Shown here piece after piece: positions 1 through 5,693 of a DNA stretch of 8,217 nucleotides. The stretch comes from Alphaproteobacteria bacterium (lineage in GTDB: Bacteria > Pseudomonadota > Alphaproteobacteria > Caulobacterales > Parvularculaceae). The notes beneath the pieces are model-generated. The model was not told the DNA's origin. It worked only from the letters and a program-made list of their open reading frames with translations, and did no database searches. Every line of letters begins with the position of its first letter. Position 1 is the stretch's first letter. A program made the position numbers and the translations under genes. Where the stretch lies: positions 1 through 8,217 of the forward strand of contig JAUIEG010000103.1 in NCBI GenBank assembly GCA_030428745.1, written 5' to 3'.

Positions 1-345
1 GGCGAACATGCACTGCGGCGCTATCCGAATGGAGAAGAGCGTTGCATTGCTTGCAAGCTTTGCGAAGCAATCTGCCCGGCCCAGGCGATCACTATCGAGG
101 CTGAACCTCGCGACGACGGTTCACGGCGCACCACGCGCTATGATATCGACATGACCAAATGCATCTATTGCGGGTTCTGTCAGGAAGCTTGCCCGGTGGA
201 TGCGATTGTCGAAGGGCCGAATTTCGAATTCGCCACGGAAACCCGTGAAGAGCTGTTCTATGACAAGGACCGGCTGCTCGCGAATGGCGACCGCTGGGAG
301 CGCGAGATTGCCCGCAATCTCGAGCTCGACGCGCCTTATCGGTAA
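1..345 (+). CDS. nuoI: NADH-quinone oxidoreductase subunit I, 3' part (NuoI, 2x 4Fe-4S)
   Basis: The reading frame is open from base 1 and ends at TAA 343-345, giving the last 114 residues; the start lies outside the window. Two ferredoxin-type cluster motifs are visible: CIACKLCEAICP (visible residues 15-26) and CIYCGFCQEACP (54-65). Each has the CxxCxxCxxxCP spacing that binds a 4Fe-4S cluster. In the family these are clusters N6a and N6b, which carry electrons along the peripheral arm of complex I towards quinone, on the cytoplasmic side of the membrane. The tail, with TETREELFYDKDRLLANGD and the ending LDAPYR, is typical of alphaproteobacterial NuoI, normally about 160 residues, so roughly 48 N-terminal residues are missing. 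The identification is secure. It is the last canonical nuo gene before the interruption of the cluster; nuoJ, usually next, begins 2.2 kb further on. Confidence 0.97.
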   Translation, partial: GEHALRRYPNGEERCIACKLCEAICPAQAITIEAEPRDDGSRRTTRYDIDMTKCIYCGFCQEACPVDAIVEGPNFEFATETREELFYDKDRLLANGDRWEREIARNLELDAPYR

Positions 346-413
346 ATTGTTGGGCCTTTCGGCCAGGTAGTGGCGCGGTTTTCGCCCTCATGCTTTAATT
401 GCCCCCAGCCAAC

Positions 414-420
414 GAAGGGG
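414..420 (+). promoter_or_regulatory. Ribosome binding site of the cytochrome gene
   Basis: A purine-rich stretch (GAAGGGG) lies 7 bases before the ATG at 428. The frame has no other in-frame ATG, GTG or TTG start nearby, so this site supports the chosen start even though the protein's n-region is atypical. Confidence 0.6.
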
Positions 421-427
421 ACGTTGC

Positions 428-787
428 ATGGCCGATCTTTCATCTTTCACAAATCCAGCCATCTGGGCCGCGTCGGGCGCGGCGCTCGTCATTGGGCTCG
501 CAGGATGCGCCGCTGACGGGTCCTCCGCCGGTCATGTGGAAACCAGCGCAGCGGAGCTAGGCCTTGGCTATGCCCGCGAGGCGTGCGCCTCCTGTCACGC
601 AGTTGAACCGGGCCAGGTCATTTCGCCAAATGTGGCTGCGCCGTCTTTTGAGGCGCTTGCCAACCGGGCGGACATGACTCGGCCCGCGCTGGCGGCGTTG
701 TTGCGGTCGCCGCATCGGAATATGCCGAGCCTCATTGTCGAACCGGATCGGGTCGACGATCTCGCGGCTTATTTGTCATCACTGTAA
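428..787 (+). CDS. Small monoheme c-type cytochrome, probable lipoprotein
   Basis: The 119-residue product has one covalent heme motif, CASCH, at residues 53-57, with His57 as proximal ligand. Met99, in the segment HRNMPSL 42 residues later, is the likely distal ligand, a spacing usual for small class I cytochromes c. Residues about 12-26 are hydrophobic and end in the lipobox LAGC (Cys27), so export and lipid anchoring facing the periplasm are inferred. The n-region is odd for a signal peptide: there is no Lys or Arg before the hydrophobic stretch and Asp3 is acidic. The start is fixed by a good ribosome binding site and the absence of alternatives. The gene lies 82 bases after nuoI on the same strand with no clear terminator between, so co-transcription is plausible. 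Similar short cytochromes are widespread in alphaproteobacteria, but I know no defined redox partner. It is not a canonical complex I subunit. Confidence 0.85.
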   Translation: MADLSSFTNPAIWAASGAALVIGLAGCAADGSSAGHVETSAAELGLGYAREACASCHAVEPGQVISPNVAAPSFEALANRADMTRPALAALLRSPHRNMPSLIVEPDRVDDLAAYLSSL

Positions 788-827
788 TCAAGCCGGCCGC
801 TCACGCAGTGAACATCTCCACTGAAAA

Positions 828-858
828 CGCGGGAGCCGCCACACTGACAGCTCCCGCG
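828..858 (-). terminator. Intrinsic terminator for the minus-strand gene pair, possibly bidirectional
   Basis: A perfect 9-bp inverted repeat (CGCGGGAGC at 828-836, GCTCCCGCG at 850-858) encloses a 13-base loop. Read on the minus strand the hairpin is followed directly by TTTT (complement of 824-827) and lies 14 bases past the stop of the gene at 873-1367. On the plus strand the following bases (CAACAGTTATTTTAC) form only a weak U tract, so any effect on the cytochrome transcript would be partial. It sits between two convergent genes. Confidence 0.7.
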
Positions 859-872
859 CAACAGTTATTTTA

Positions 873-1367
873 CTAACCGATCTTGCTGATGACGGAACTT
901 TTGGTGTCGTCCTTCTTTTTCTGGACAGACGACGCCAACGTCTCGGCTTGATTGAATCTGGACATCAGGTCCTGGATTTCGAAATTGCCGAGCTTGTCGT
1001 CGGCTTCGAGATCCTTGAGCGCTTCGTTCAGTTTTGTCTGAAACGCTGCGACAGCCTCTTTGGCCGCATCGGAGTCCTTTACGGGCTCCAACGCCGCTTC
1101 CAATGCATCTGTCTCGGCGATGGCGCGTTTCAGCGACACGAGTTGTGAGCGCTTTGTGGATTTTGGGCCGGAAAGGGTTTGCAGGCTCGCCTTGATGGCG
1201 TCGAGCTTGAGCCCGATTTCATCCGTAGACTGCGCCTTTCTGACGAGCGTTTTCGCGCTCGATGATCGATAGGTTTCAGCTGCGGCCGGCATTGGCGTTG
1301 TCGCAAGAAAAAAGCCTGCGCTGAGTGCGCCGGCCAGCATAAGTGTAGTGATGTTGGTTTTGGTCAT
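873..1367 (-). CDS. Exported alpha-helical protein of unknown function
   Basis: I do not recognise a family. From the ATG at 1365-1367 the product is 164 residues. It starts with a clear Sec-type signal peptide: Lys3, a hydrophobic core around residues 8-24, and the probable cleavage site PAAA|ETY after residue 30. The mature part of about 134 residues is rich in Ala, Lys, Asp, Glu, Ser and Leu with no Cys, and reads as a chain of amphipathic helices, possibly coiled coil (about residues 45-155). No catalytic motif is seen. The frame extends upstream to a TTG at 1406, but the signal peptide begins at the ATG and GGGGGAG (1371-1377) lies just before it, so the shorter form is preferred. The gene follows 1493-2218 on the same strand after 125 bases. 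An inverted repeat and GGTCAA repeats upstream suggest its own control. A periplasmic location is inferred. Confidence 0.75.
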   Translation of the reverse strand: MTKTNITTLMLAGALSAGFFLATTPMPAAAETYRSSSAKTLVRKAQSTDEIGLKLDAIKASLQTLSGPKSTKRSQLVSLKRAIAETDALEAALEPVKDSDAAKEAVAAFQTKLNEALKDLEADDKLGNFEIQDLMSRFNQAETLASSVQKKKDDTKSSVISKIG

Positions 1368-1370
1368 GAT

Positions 1371-1377
1371 CTCCCCC
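1371..1377 (-). promoter_or_regulatory. Ribosome binding site deciding the start of the helical exported protein
   Basis: On the minus strand GGGGGAG is followed by ATC and the ATG at 1367. The spacer of 3 bases is short, but the G-rich stretch can also pair one or two bases further upstream. It favours the ATG over the TTG at 1406, which would put 13 extra residues before an otherwise normal signal peptide. Confidence 0.5.
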
Positions 1378-1382
1378 AGAGT

Positions 1383-1429
1383 GTTTGACGCAAAATTGAC
1401 CGTCAAACTCTGGAAAATAATTTTGACCG
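1383..1429 (-). promoter_or_regulatory. Possible operator: 8-bp inverted repeat plus TTGACCG direct repeats
   Basis: GTTTGACG (1383-1390) and CGTCAAAC (1401-1408) are perfect inverted copies separated by 10 bases. TTGACCG occurs twice in the same orientation, at 1396-1402 and 1423-1429, next to the AT-rich palindrome AAAATAATTTT (1414-1424). The cluster lies 16-62 bases upstream of the ATG at 1367, where a regulator or RNA polymerase would bind. I could not place a convincing -35/-10 pair, and the regulator is unknown. Confidence 0.35.
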
Positions 1430-1492
1430 CTTAATGGCGAGATGTTTTCTCTTTAAATCGTTGGATTCCGCCGAGATCGCGCGAGCGAGCCT

Positions 1493-2218
1493 TTATTCAG
1501 CCTTATTTTCATCCGCCAGCCGTTCGAACTTCATGTCCTGACCGGGCACATCGATGCGGACGACTTTGTGAGGCGCTGTTGCTGTTATAAACAGCACGTT
1601 TGCGGGCTCGGCGTTAAGGTCGACGACAAAGGTGTCGAATGTCCCCGCTGGAACCTCAATTGTCTGCCTGTCTGAAACAACGAGCTCGGCGTCGGCCAGG
1701 ACGCCTCCTAATTCACTGAACCACTGAAACTGGAACGACGCGCCGTCATCGAGCGGCATTCCGGTGACGAGACCGAAAATGGAAGCCCGGGCAATGGCGT
1801 GCTCGGGCAGCTCAATCTCAAAGGGCCGGTCGGTCTTTTCGGTCTCATTTGGACGCTTGATGCGATAAACGCCTGCGCCTTGGCGGCCATCAAAGGCAAG
1901 ATCCACGTCGAGGACCGTCCGGCTGAAATCGCCGTCAATGACAATCCGGCCGGGCAGGAGAGTTTCAGCGTCGATCACAAGCGTTCCCGACTCGCGAATG
2001 TCCGGCAGCATGGTGGTGCCGTCATGAATGACAATGTCGCCCTCTCGGCGCTCCATGGAATAGAACATCTCGCCGGCGGTCTTCCCGTGCTGGACCAGCC
2101 GATACCGGGCCGGGCCGAAGTCCGCCTTGTCAATTTCCACAGGCAGGGGATCCGCCACAGCACTCCCGGCCGCAAAGGCCGCCGCGAAACCGGCTAGGCC
2201 TGTTGAAAACAGTTTCAT
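1493..2218 (-). CDS. Exported beta-rich protein resembling DUF3108
   Basis: The product is 241 residues. The N-terminus is a standard Sec signal peptide (Lys2, hydrophobic residues 3-21, cleavage probably at AVA|DP after residue 22). The mature protein has no Cys and alternates short strands and turns, with a segment EVPAGTFDTFVVDL at residues 188-201 and a closing VVRIDVPGQDMKFERL (219-234). A 'PAGTFDT' strand followed by a strand ending in a V-x-I-D-like repeat is reminiscent of DUF3108-type periplasmic proteins; this comparison rests on memory of the family pattern and is not a search result. No enzymatic residues stand out. The start ATG (2216-2218) has GGAGGGG a few bases upstream (complement of 2226-2232). 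It is the first of the two minus-strand genes inside the nuo cluster and could be co-transcribed with 873-1367, although that gene may have its own control region. Confidence 0.75.
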   Translation of the reverse strand: MKLFSTGLAGFAAAFAAGSAVADPLPVEIDKADFGPARYRLVQHGKTAGEMFYSMERREGDIVIHDGTTMLPDIRESGTLVIDAETLLPGRIVIDGDFSRTVLDVDLAFDGRQGAGVYRIKRPNETEKTDRPFEIELPEHAIARASIFGLVTGMPLDDGASFQFQWFSELGGVLADAELVVSDRQTIEVPAGTFDTFVVDLNAEPANVLFITATAPHKVVRIDVPGQDMKFERLADENKAE

Positions 2219-2396
2219 GATAACGCCCCTCCATTGCCGATTCTGGCCCTAGAGTAGCGCCACGGACGCCTGCGTCGACGCCGATGCGGCGAAGTGTTGT
2301 CATGGAGCGATGGGCGCTCTGCCAGACAGTGCAGGCGAGTTGGGCGCGCCGTGGCGATAAGCCCCGGATTTCCGCCAATTTTCGCCGTCTATCCCT

Positions 2397-2425
2397 TTGC
2401 AAAGCCCGGCCAATGCCTCTAAAAG
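2397..2425 (+). promoter_or_regulatory. Weak sigma70-like promoter candidate for the nuoJ leader
   Basis: TTGCAA (2397-2402) and TAAAAG (2420-2425) are separated by 17 bases and each match 4 of 6 consensus positions. A transcript starting near 2432 would run about 90 bases into the hairpin at 2500-2521. It is the best pair I found in the region, but pairs of this quality arise by chance. Confidence 0.2.
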
Positions 2426-2499
2426 CGCGGCCAGTATCGCCTGACGCCTTGAGTCGCGCCGTATCCGGCCGAGAAGGGGCGCAGGAAAACAGTCCATAA

Positions 2500-2521
2500 G
2501 CGCCACTCCGGCGCGTTTTTT
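2500..2521 (+). terminator. Intrinsic terminator or attenuator 44 bases before nuoJ
   Basis: GCGCC (2500-2504) and GGCGC (2510-2514) form a 5-bp all-GC stem with the loop ACTCC. One G follows and then six T (2516-2521), a textbook plus-strand intrinsic terminator. There is no T run on the opposite side, so it acts rightward. No plus-strand gene is recognisable just upstream, which points to a terminated leader or small RNA, or a block to read-through from nuoI and the cytochrome gene. Confidence 0.7.
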
Positions 2522-2565
2522 AACGAGCCACCTATCGGTCCGGGAAAGCCTCGCGCGCCAGCCTT

Positions 2566-3204
2566 ATGTCCATCGCCGCCATCGCCTTTTATCTGTTCGC
2601 ATTCGCCGCCATCGCCTCGGGGTTGATGGTCGTCGCATCGAAGAACCCTGTCCATTCGGTCCTGTTCCTGATCTCAGCTTTCATTTCCGCCGCCGGGCTC
2701 TTTGTGCTCATGGGCGCGGAATATCTCGCGATGGTGCTGGTGGTCGTTTATGTGGGCGCGGTCGCGGTGTTGTTTCTGTTCGTCGTGATGATGCTCGACG
2801 TCGATTTCGTCGAGATGAAGCAGGGCTTCCTCCAATATCTGCCGATTGGCGGCGCGCTAGCGGCGGTCGTCGTCGTAGAGCTCATCATGGTGGTGTTCGT
2901 CTGGGTGTTTCCATCCGACGCAGAGCTTGCGCGCGCGCACCCGTCGCCGACGGCGGCGCAGACGGTCGCTGATCCGAACGGGCCGACCAATATCGAGGCG
3001 CTCGGGCTCATCCTCTACACGGATTACGTTCATTATTTTCAGATCGCGGGCATGGTGCTTCTGGTCGCCATGATCGGCGCGATTATCCTCACCTTCCGCA
3101 CGCGGGAGGGAATCAAGAAACAGGACCCTGCGGCGCAGGTTGGCCGCAAGCGCGAGGAAGGCTACGAGCTTGTAGACATCCGGCCGGGGCAGGGGCTGTC
3201 ATAG
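2566..3204 (+). CDS. nuoJ: NADH-quinone oxidoreductase subunit J (NuoJ)
   Basis: The 212-residue product has five membrane segments (about 1-23, 28-48, 52-77, 92-115 and 157-177), as expected for NuoJ, the homologue of mitochondrial ND6. The highly conserved third segment is intact (AEYLAMVLVVVYVGAVAV, residues 51-68), including the Tyr and Gly around the pi-bulge that in the family changes shape during coupling of quinone chemistry to proton transfer. The tail ending in RPGQGLS is typical of alphaproteobacterial NuoJ. ATG 2566 is the only possible start: an in-frame TAA lies at 2521-2523 and no ATG, GTG or TTG occurs between. No good ribosome binding site precedes it; the nearest purine run (GGGAAAG, 2542-2548) is too far away. 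It heads the nuoJKLMN run, unusually far from nuoI. Confidence 0.96.
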   Translation: MSIAAIAFYLFAFAAIASGLMVVASKNPVHSVLFLISAFISAAGLFVLMGAEYLAMVLVVVYVGAVAVLFLFVVMMLDVDFVEMKQGFLQYLPIGGALAAVVVVELIMVVFVWVFPSDAELARAHPSPTAAQTVADPNGPTNIEALGLILYTDYVHYFQIAGMVLLVAMIGAIILTFRTREGIKKQDPAAQVGRKREEGYELVDIRPGQGLS

Positions 3205-3214
3205 GGGCGATTAC

Positions 3215-3520
3215 ATGATCGGGCTTGGGCATTATCTTTCCGTCGCGGCGATCCTCTTCGCCATCGGCATGGCGGGCATCTTCCTCAACCGGAAGAATGT
3301 CATCGTCATCTTGATGTCGATCGAGTTGATGCTGCTGGCGGTGAATATCAACCTGGTGGCGTTTTCACAGTTTCTCGGCGATCTAGTAGGCCAGGTTTTC
3401 GCCTTCATGGTGCTGACCGTTGCTGCGGCTGAGGCCGCCGTCGGGCTTGCCATTCTTGTTGCCTTCTTCCGCAATCGCGGCGACATCGCTGTCGATGACG
3501 CCAGCCTGATGAAGAACTAG
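3215..3520 (+). CDS. nuoK: NADH-quinone oxidoreductase subunit K (NuoK)
   Basis: The 101-residue product has the normal family length and three membrane segments (about 5-24, 30-51 and 60-84). The two buried glutamates needed for proton transfer in NuoK, homologous to ND4L, are present: Glu37 in SIELML and Glu73 in AAEAAVGLA, corresponding to Glu36 and Glu72 of the E. coli protein. It sits in the membrane arm between NuoJ and NuoN and links the quinone-site channel with the antiporter-like subunits. The gene starts 10 bases after the nuoJ stop; the ribosome binding site AGGGG (3203-3207) overlaps that stop, which favours coupled translation. The C-terminal extension after residue 86 (FRNRGDIAVDDASLMKN) is hydrophilic and ordinary. 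Confidence 0.97.
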   Translation: MIGLGHYLSVAAILFAIGMAGIFLNRKNVIVILMSIELMLLAVNINLVAFSQFLGDLVGQVFAFMVLTVAAAEAAVGLAILVAFFRNRGDIAVDDASLMKN

Positions 3521-3536
3521 GGGCGCGCAGAGTTTC

Positions 3537-5693
3537 ATGGAACCCTTTGTCGTCTTATTGCCGCTCTTTGGCGCGATGCTCTCCATGCCGGTTGGGCGCG
3601 CCTTCGGCTATCGCGCATCAGAACTGTTAACGACCGGTCTTCTGCTGATCGCCGCGATCATGTCATGGTTTTTGTTCTTCGACGTGGCGGTCGGCGGTAA
3701 CGCGCGCACGATAACCCTGTTTGAATGGATCGGCTCCGGCGATTTCCAGGCGAACTGGTCAGTGCGGCTCGATTCTCTGTCAGCCGTGATGCTGGTTGTC
3801 GTGAATTCGGTCTCCTTCCTCGTTCACACCTACTCCATGGGCTACATGAAGGAGTATGGCGAGCAGTCGCGGTTCTTCGCTTATCTGTCGCTCTTTACCT
3901 TCGCCATGCTGACATTGGTGACGGCGGACAATTTCCTCCAGCTCTTCTTCGGCTGGGAAGGCGTTGGTCTCGCCTCCTATCTCCTCATTGGTTTCTGGTT
4001 CAAGAAGAAGTCGGCGAATGACGCCGCGATCAAGGCGTTCGTCGTCAACCGGGTGGGGGACTTCGGTTTCGCGCTCGGCATCATGTGCGTTTTTTATGTT
4101 TTCGGCACCATCCAGTTCGACGAAGTCTTCCAGGCGATCGCAACAAACGCGACGGTGACTCCATGGAACGCAGCTGAAGGCGCGCACATTCAGGAACTGA
4201 CCATCCATTTCCTGAGCTGGGACTTCCACGCGCTCACCGTCATTGCGGTGCTGCTCTTCATCGGCGCCATGGGCAAGTCGGCGCAGTTCCTCCTGCACAC
4301 ATGGCTTCCCGACGCCATGGAAGGTCCGACGCCTGTCTCGGCGCTTATCCATGCCGCCACCATGGTGACCGCCGGCGTGTTCCTTGTTTGCCGTTGTTCA
4401 GTGATCTTTGAATATGCGCCAAGCGCCGCTGCGCTGGTGACGCTGGTCGGCGCGGTGACCGCGTTCTTCGCCGCGACGGTGGGGCTTCTTCAGGACGATA
4501 TTAAAAAAATCGTCGCCTATTCCACCTGTTCACAGCTCGGATATATGTTCTTTGCAGCTGGCGTCGGCGCCTATGACGCGGCGATGTTTCATCTTTTCAC
4601 CCACGCCTTCTTTAAAGCCCTGCTATTCCTTGGCTCGGGCGCCGTCATCATCGGCATGCATCATGAGCAGGACATCAAGAAGATGGGCGGCGTCAAAGAG
4701 CTGATGCCCTTTACCCATATTCTCATGGTGATCGGCACCATCGCGATCACTGGCGTCGGTATTCCAGGCGCGTTCCTGTTTGGCGCGCCGCTTGGTACGG
4801 CGGGGTTTGTCTCAAAAGACATGATCCTCGAGAGCGCCTTCTTCGGCGGTGAAGCAGGCGCCGCATTTGGTTATTTCGCCTTCACGCTCGGGTTGCTTGC
4901 TGCGGTAATGACGGCCTTTTATTCTTGGCGTCTTATTTTCCTTACCTTCTGGGGGCCGTCGCGCGCGCCGGAACATATCCGCAAACATCCGCACGCCGTG
5001 CCGGACACCATGATGGCGCCGTTAATTCCGCTGGCGCTTGGCGCGCTTGTCGCCGGGATGGCTTTCTACGGTTACTTCGTTGGCGACAACGCAGACAAGT
5101 TCTGGAACGGTGCGCTTTATTCTGCGGAAGAAGTGCATCACGAAGATGAAGCGACGGTCGCCGATCACCTGAATGCAGGCGAAGTCGACGCCTTGCGCGA
5201 GACCCATGAGGACACAGGGCATGCGACGGCTTCCGCCGACGACCATGGCGCTGCGGAAGAAGAACATAGTGGCGGGGGCGGCGGTCATCATGACATTCCG
5301 CTTTGGGTGCTTTGGGCGCCGTTCATTGCCATGCTGACAGGCTCGTTCATGGCAGGCTGGCATTACCTCAGAGGCGATCCATTAAAGCCGGGCTGGTTGC
5401 GGCCGGGCGGCATGATCTATGCCTTCCTGAAGAACAAATGGTACTTCGATGAGATCTACAGCTTCATCTTTGTGAAGCCCGCTTACGCCATTGGCCGTTT
5501 TCTCTGGAAGGATGGCGACGGCAAGACCATTGACGGCGTCGGTCCGGACGGCATTGCGACTGTTGTCGCCGCTGGGGCGCGCCGCATCGTGAAGATGCAG
5601 AGCGGCTATGTTTATCACTACGCCTTTGCAATGCTTGTAGGGATTGCGCTTCTCGTGACCTTCATTCTTATCCGGGCGGGGGGCGGCCAGTAA
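3537..5693 (+). CDS. nuoL: NADH-quinone oxidoreductase subunit L (NuoL)
   Basis: The 718-residue product is the distal antiporter-like proton pump of complex I (ND5 homologue). Key charged residues of the family are in place: Glu141 in FFGWEGVGLASY, Lys247 in GAMGKSAQFLLHTWLPDAME, Lys360 in HAFFKALLFLGSG and Lys427 in GFVSKDMI, matching Glu144, Lys229, Lys342 and Lys399 of E. coli. The C-terminal part after about residue 610 forms the lateral amphipathic helix along the membrane arm and the last membrane segment (about 693-713). Between the membrane segments near 493-515 and 588-610 lies a loop (about 531-586) very rich in His, Asp and Glu and ending in a glycine run. The start is 16 bases after nuoK with a weak ribosome binding site; the N-terminus fits alphaproteobacterial NuoL. 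The stop TAA overlaps the nuoM ATG by one base. Confidence 0.97.
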   Translation: MEPFVVLLPLFGAMLSMPVGRAFGYRASELLTTGLLLIAAIMSWFLFFDVAVGGNARTITLFEWIGSGDFQANWSVRLDSLSAVMLVVVNSVSFLVHTYSMGYMKEYGEQSRFFAYLSLFTFAMLTLVTADNFLQLFFGWEGVGLASYLLIGFWFKKKSANDAAIKAFVVNRVGDFGFALGIMCVFYVFGTIQFDEVFQAIATNATVTPWNAAEGAHIQELTIHFLSWDFHALTVIAVLLFIGAMGKSAQFLLHTWLPDAMEGPTPVSALIHAATMVTAGVFLVCRCSVIFEYAPSAAALVTLVGAVTAFFAATVGLLQDDIKKIVAYSTCSQLGYMFFAAGVGAYDAAMFHLFTHAFFKALLFLGSGAVIIGMHHEQDIKKMGGVKELMPFTHILMVIGTIAITGVGIPGAFLFGAPLGTAGFVSKDMILESAFFGGEAGAAFGYFAFTLGLLAAVMTAFYSWRLIFLTFWGPSRAPEHIRKHPHAVPDTMMAPLIPLALGALVAGMAFYGYFVGDNADKFWNGALYSAEEVHHEDEATVADHLNAGEVDALRETHEDTGHATASADDHGAAEEEHSGGGGGHHDIPLWVLWAPFIAMLTGSFMAGWHYLRGDPLKPGWLRPGGMIYAFLKNKWYFDEIYSFIFVKPAYAIGRFLWKDGDGKTIDGVGPDGIATVVAAGARRIVKMQSGYVYHYAFAMLVGIALLVTFILIRAGGGQ

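Larger units (their letters stand above)
2219..2565. other. Gene-poor 347-base region between divergent genes, upstream of nuoJ
   Basis: This stretch separates the minus-strand exported protein gene from nuoJ and should hold promoters for both directions. It contains a strong rightward terminator hairpin at 2500-2521 and a weak promoter candidate at 2397-2425. Short open frames exist on both strands (for example 2284-2499 on plus), but they overlap one another, are Arg-rich, and lack ribosome binding sites, so I do not call them genes. A short inverted repeat GACGC-CT-GCGTC lies at 2265-2276. No tRNA or mobile element is visible. Confidence 0.6.

Noticed and set aside
353..386. Short hairpins after nuoI (GGCC-tttc-GGCC and GGCG-N7-CGCC)
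   Set aside because: Stems of only 4 bp with no following T run; not good enough to call a terminator between nuoI and the cytochrome gene.
1368..1406. N-terminal extension of the helical exported protein from a TTG start at 1406
   Set aside because: It would add 13 residues before a normal signal peptide, and the ATG at 1367 has a purine-rich site just upstream.
1799..2197. Plus-strand open frame of 132 codons opposite the DUF3108-like gene
   Set aside because: The minus strand has a signal peptide, a good ribosome binding site and a plausible fold; the plus frame has none.
2284..2499. Plus-strand open frame of 71 codons whose stop directly precedes the terminator stem at 2500
   Set aside because: It is Arg-rich, has no ribosome binding site, and overlaps similarly weak frames on the other strand. 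The position of its stop is intriguing, but coding evidence is lacking.
346..2565. Mobile element as the cause of the nuoI-nuoJ split
   Set aside because: No transposase, integrase, terminal inverted repeats or flanking duplication could be seen at the boundaries.
3780..4352. Minus-strand open frame of 190 codons opposite nuoL
   Set aside because: It is a shadow frame within the conserved core of nuoL, with the same Glu/Arg/His-rich composition.
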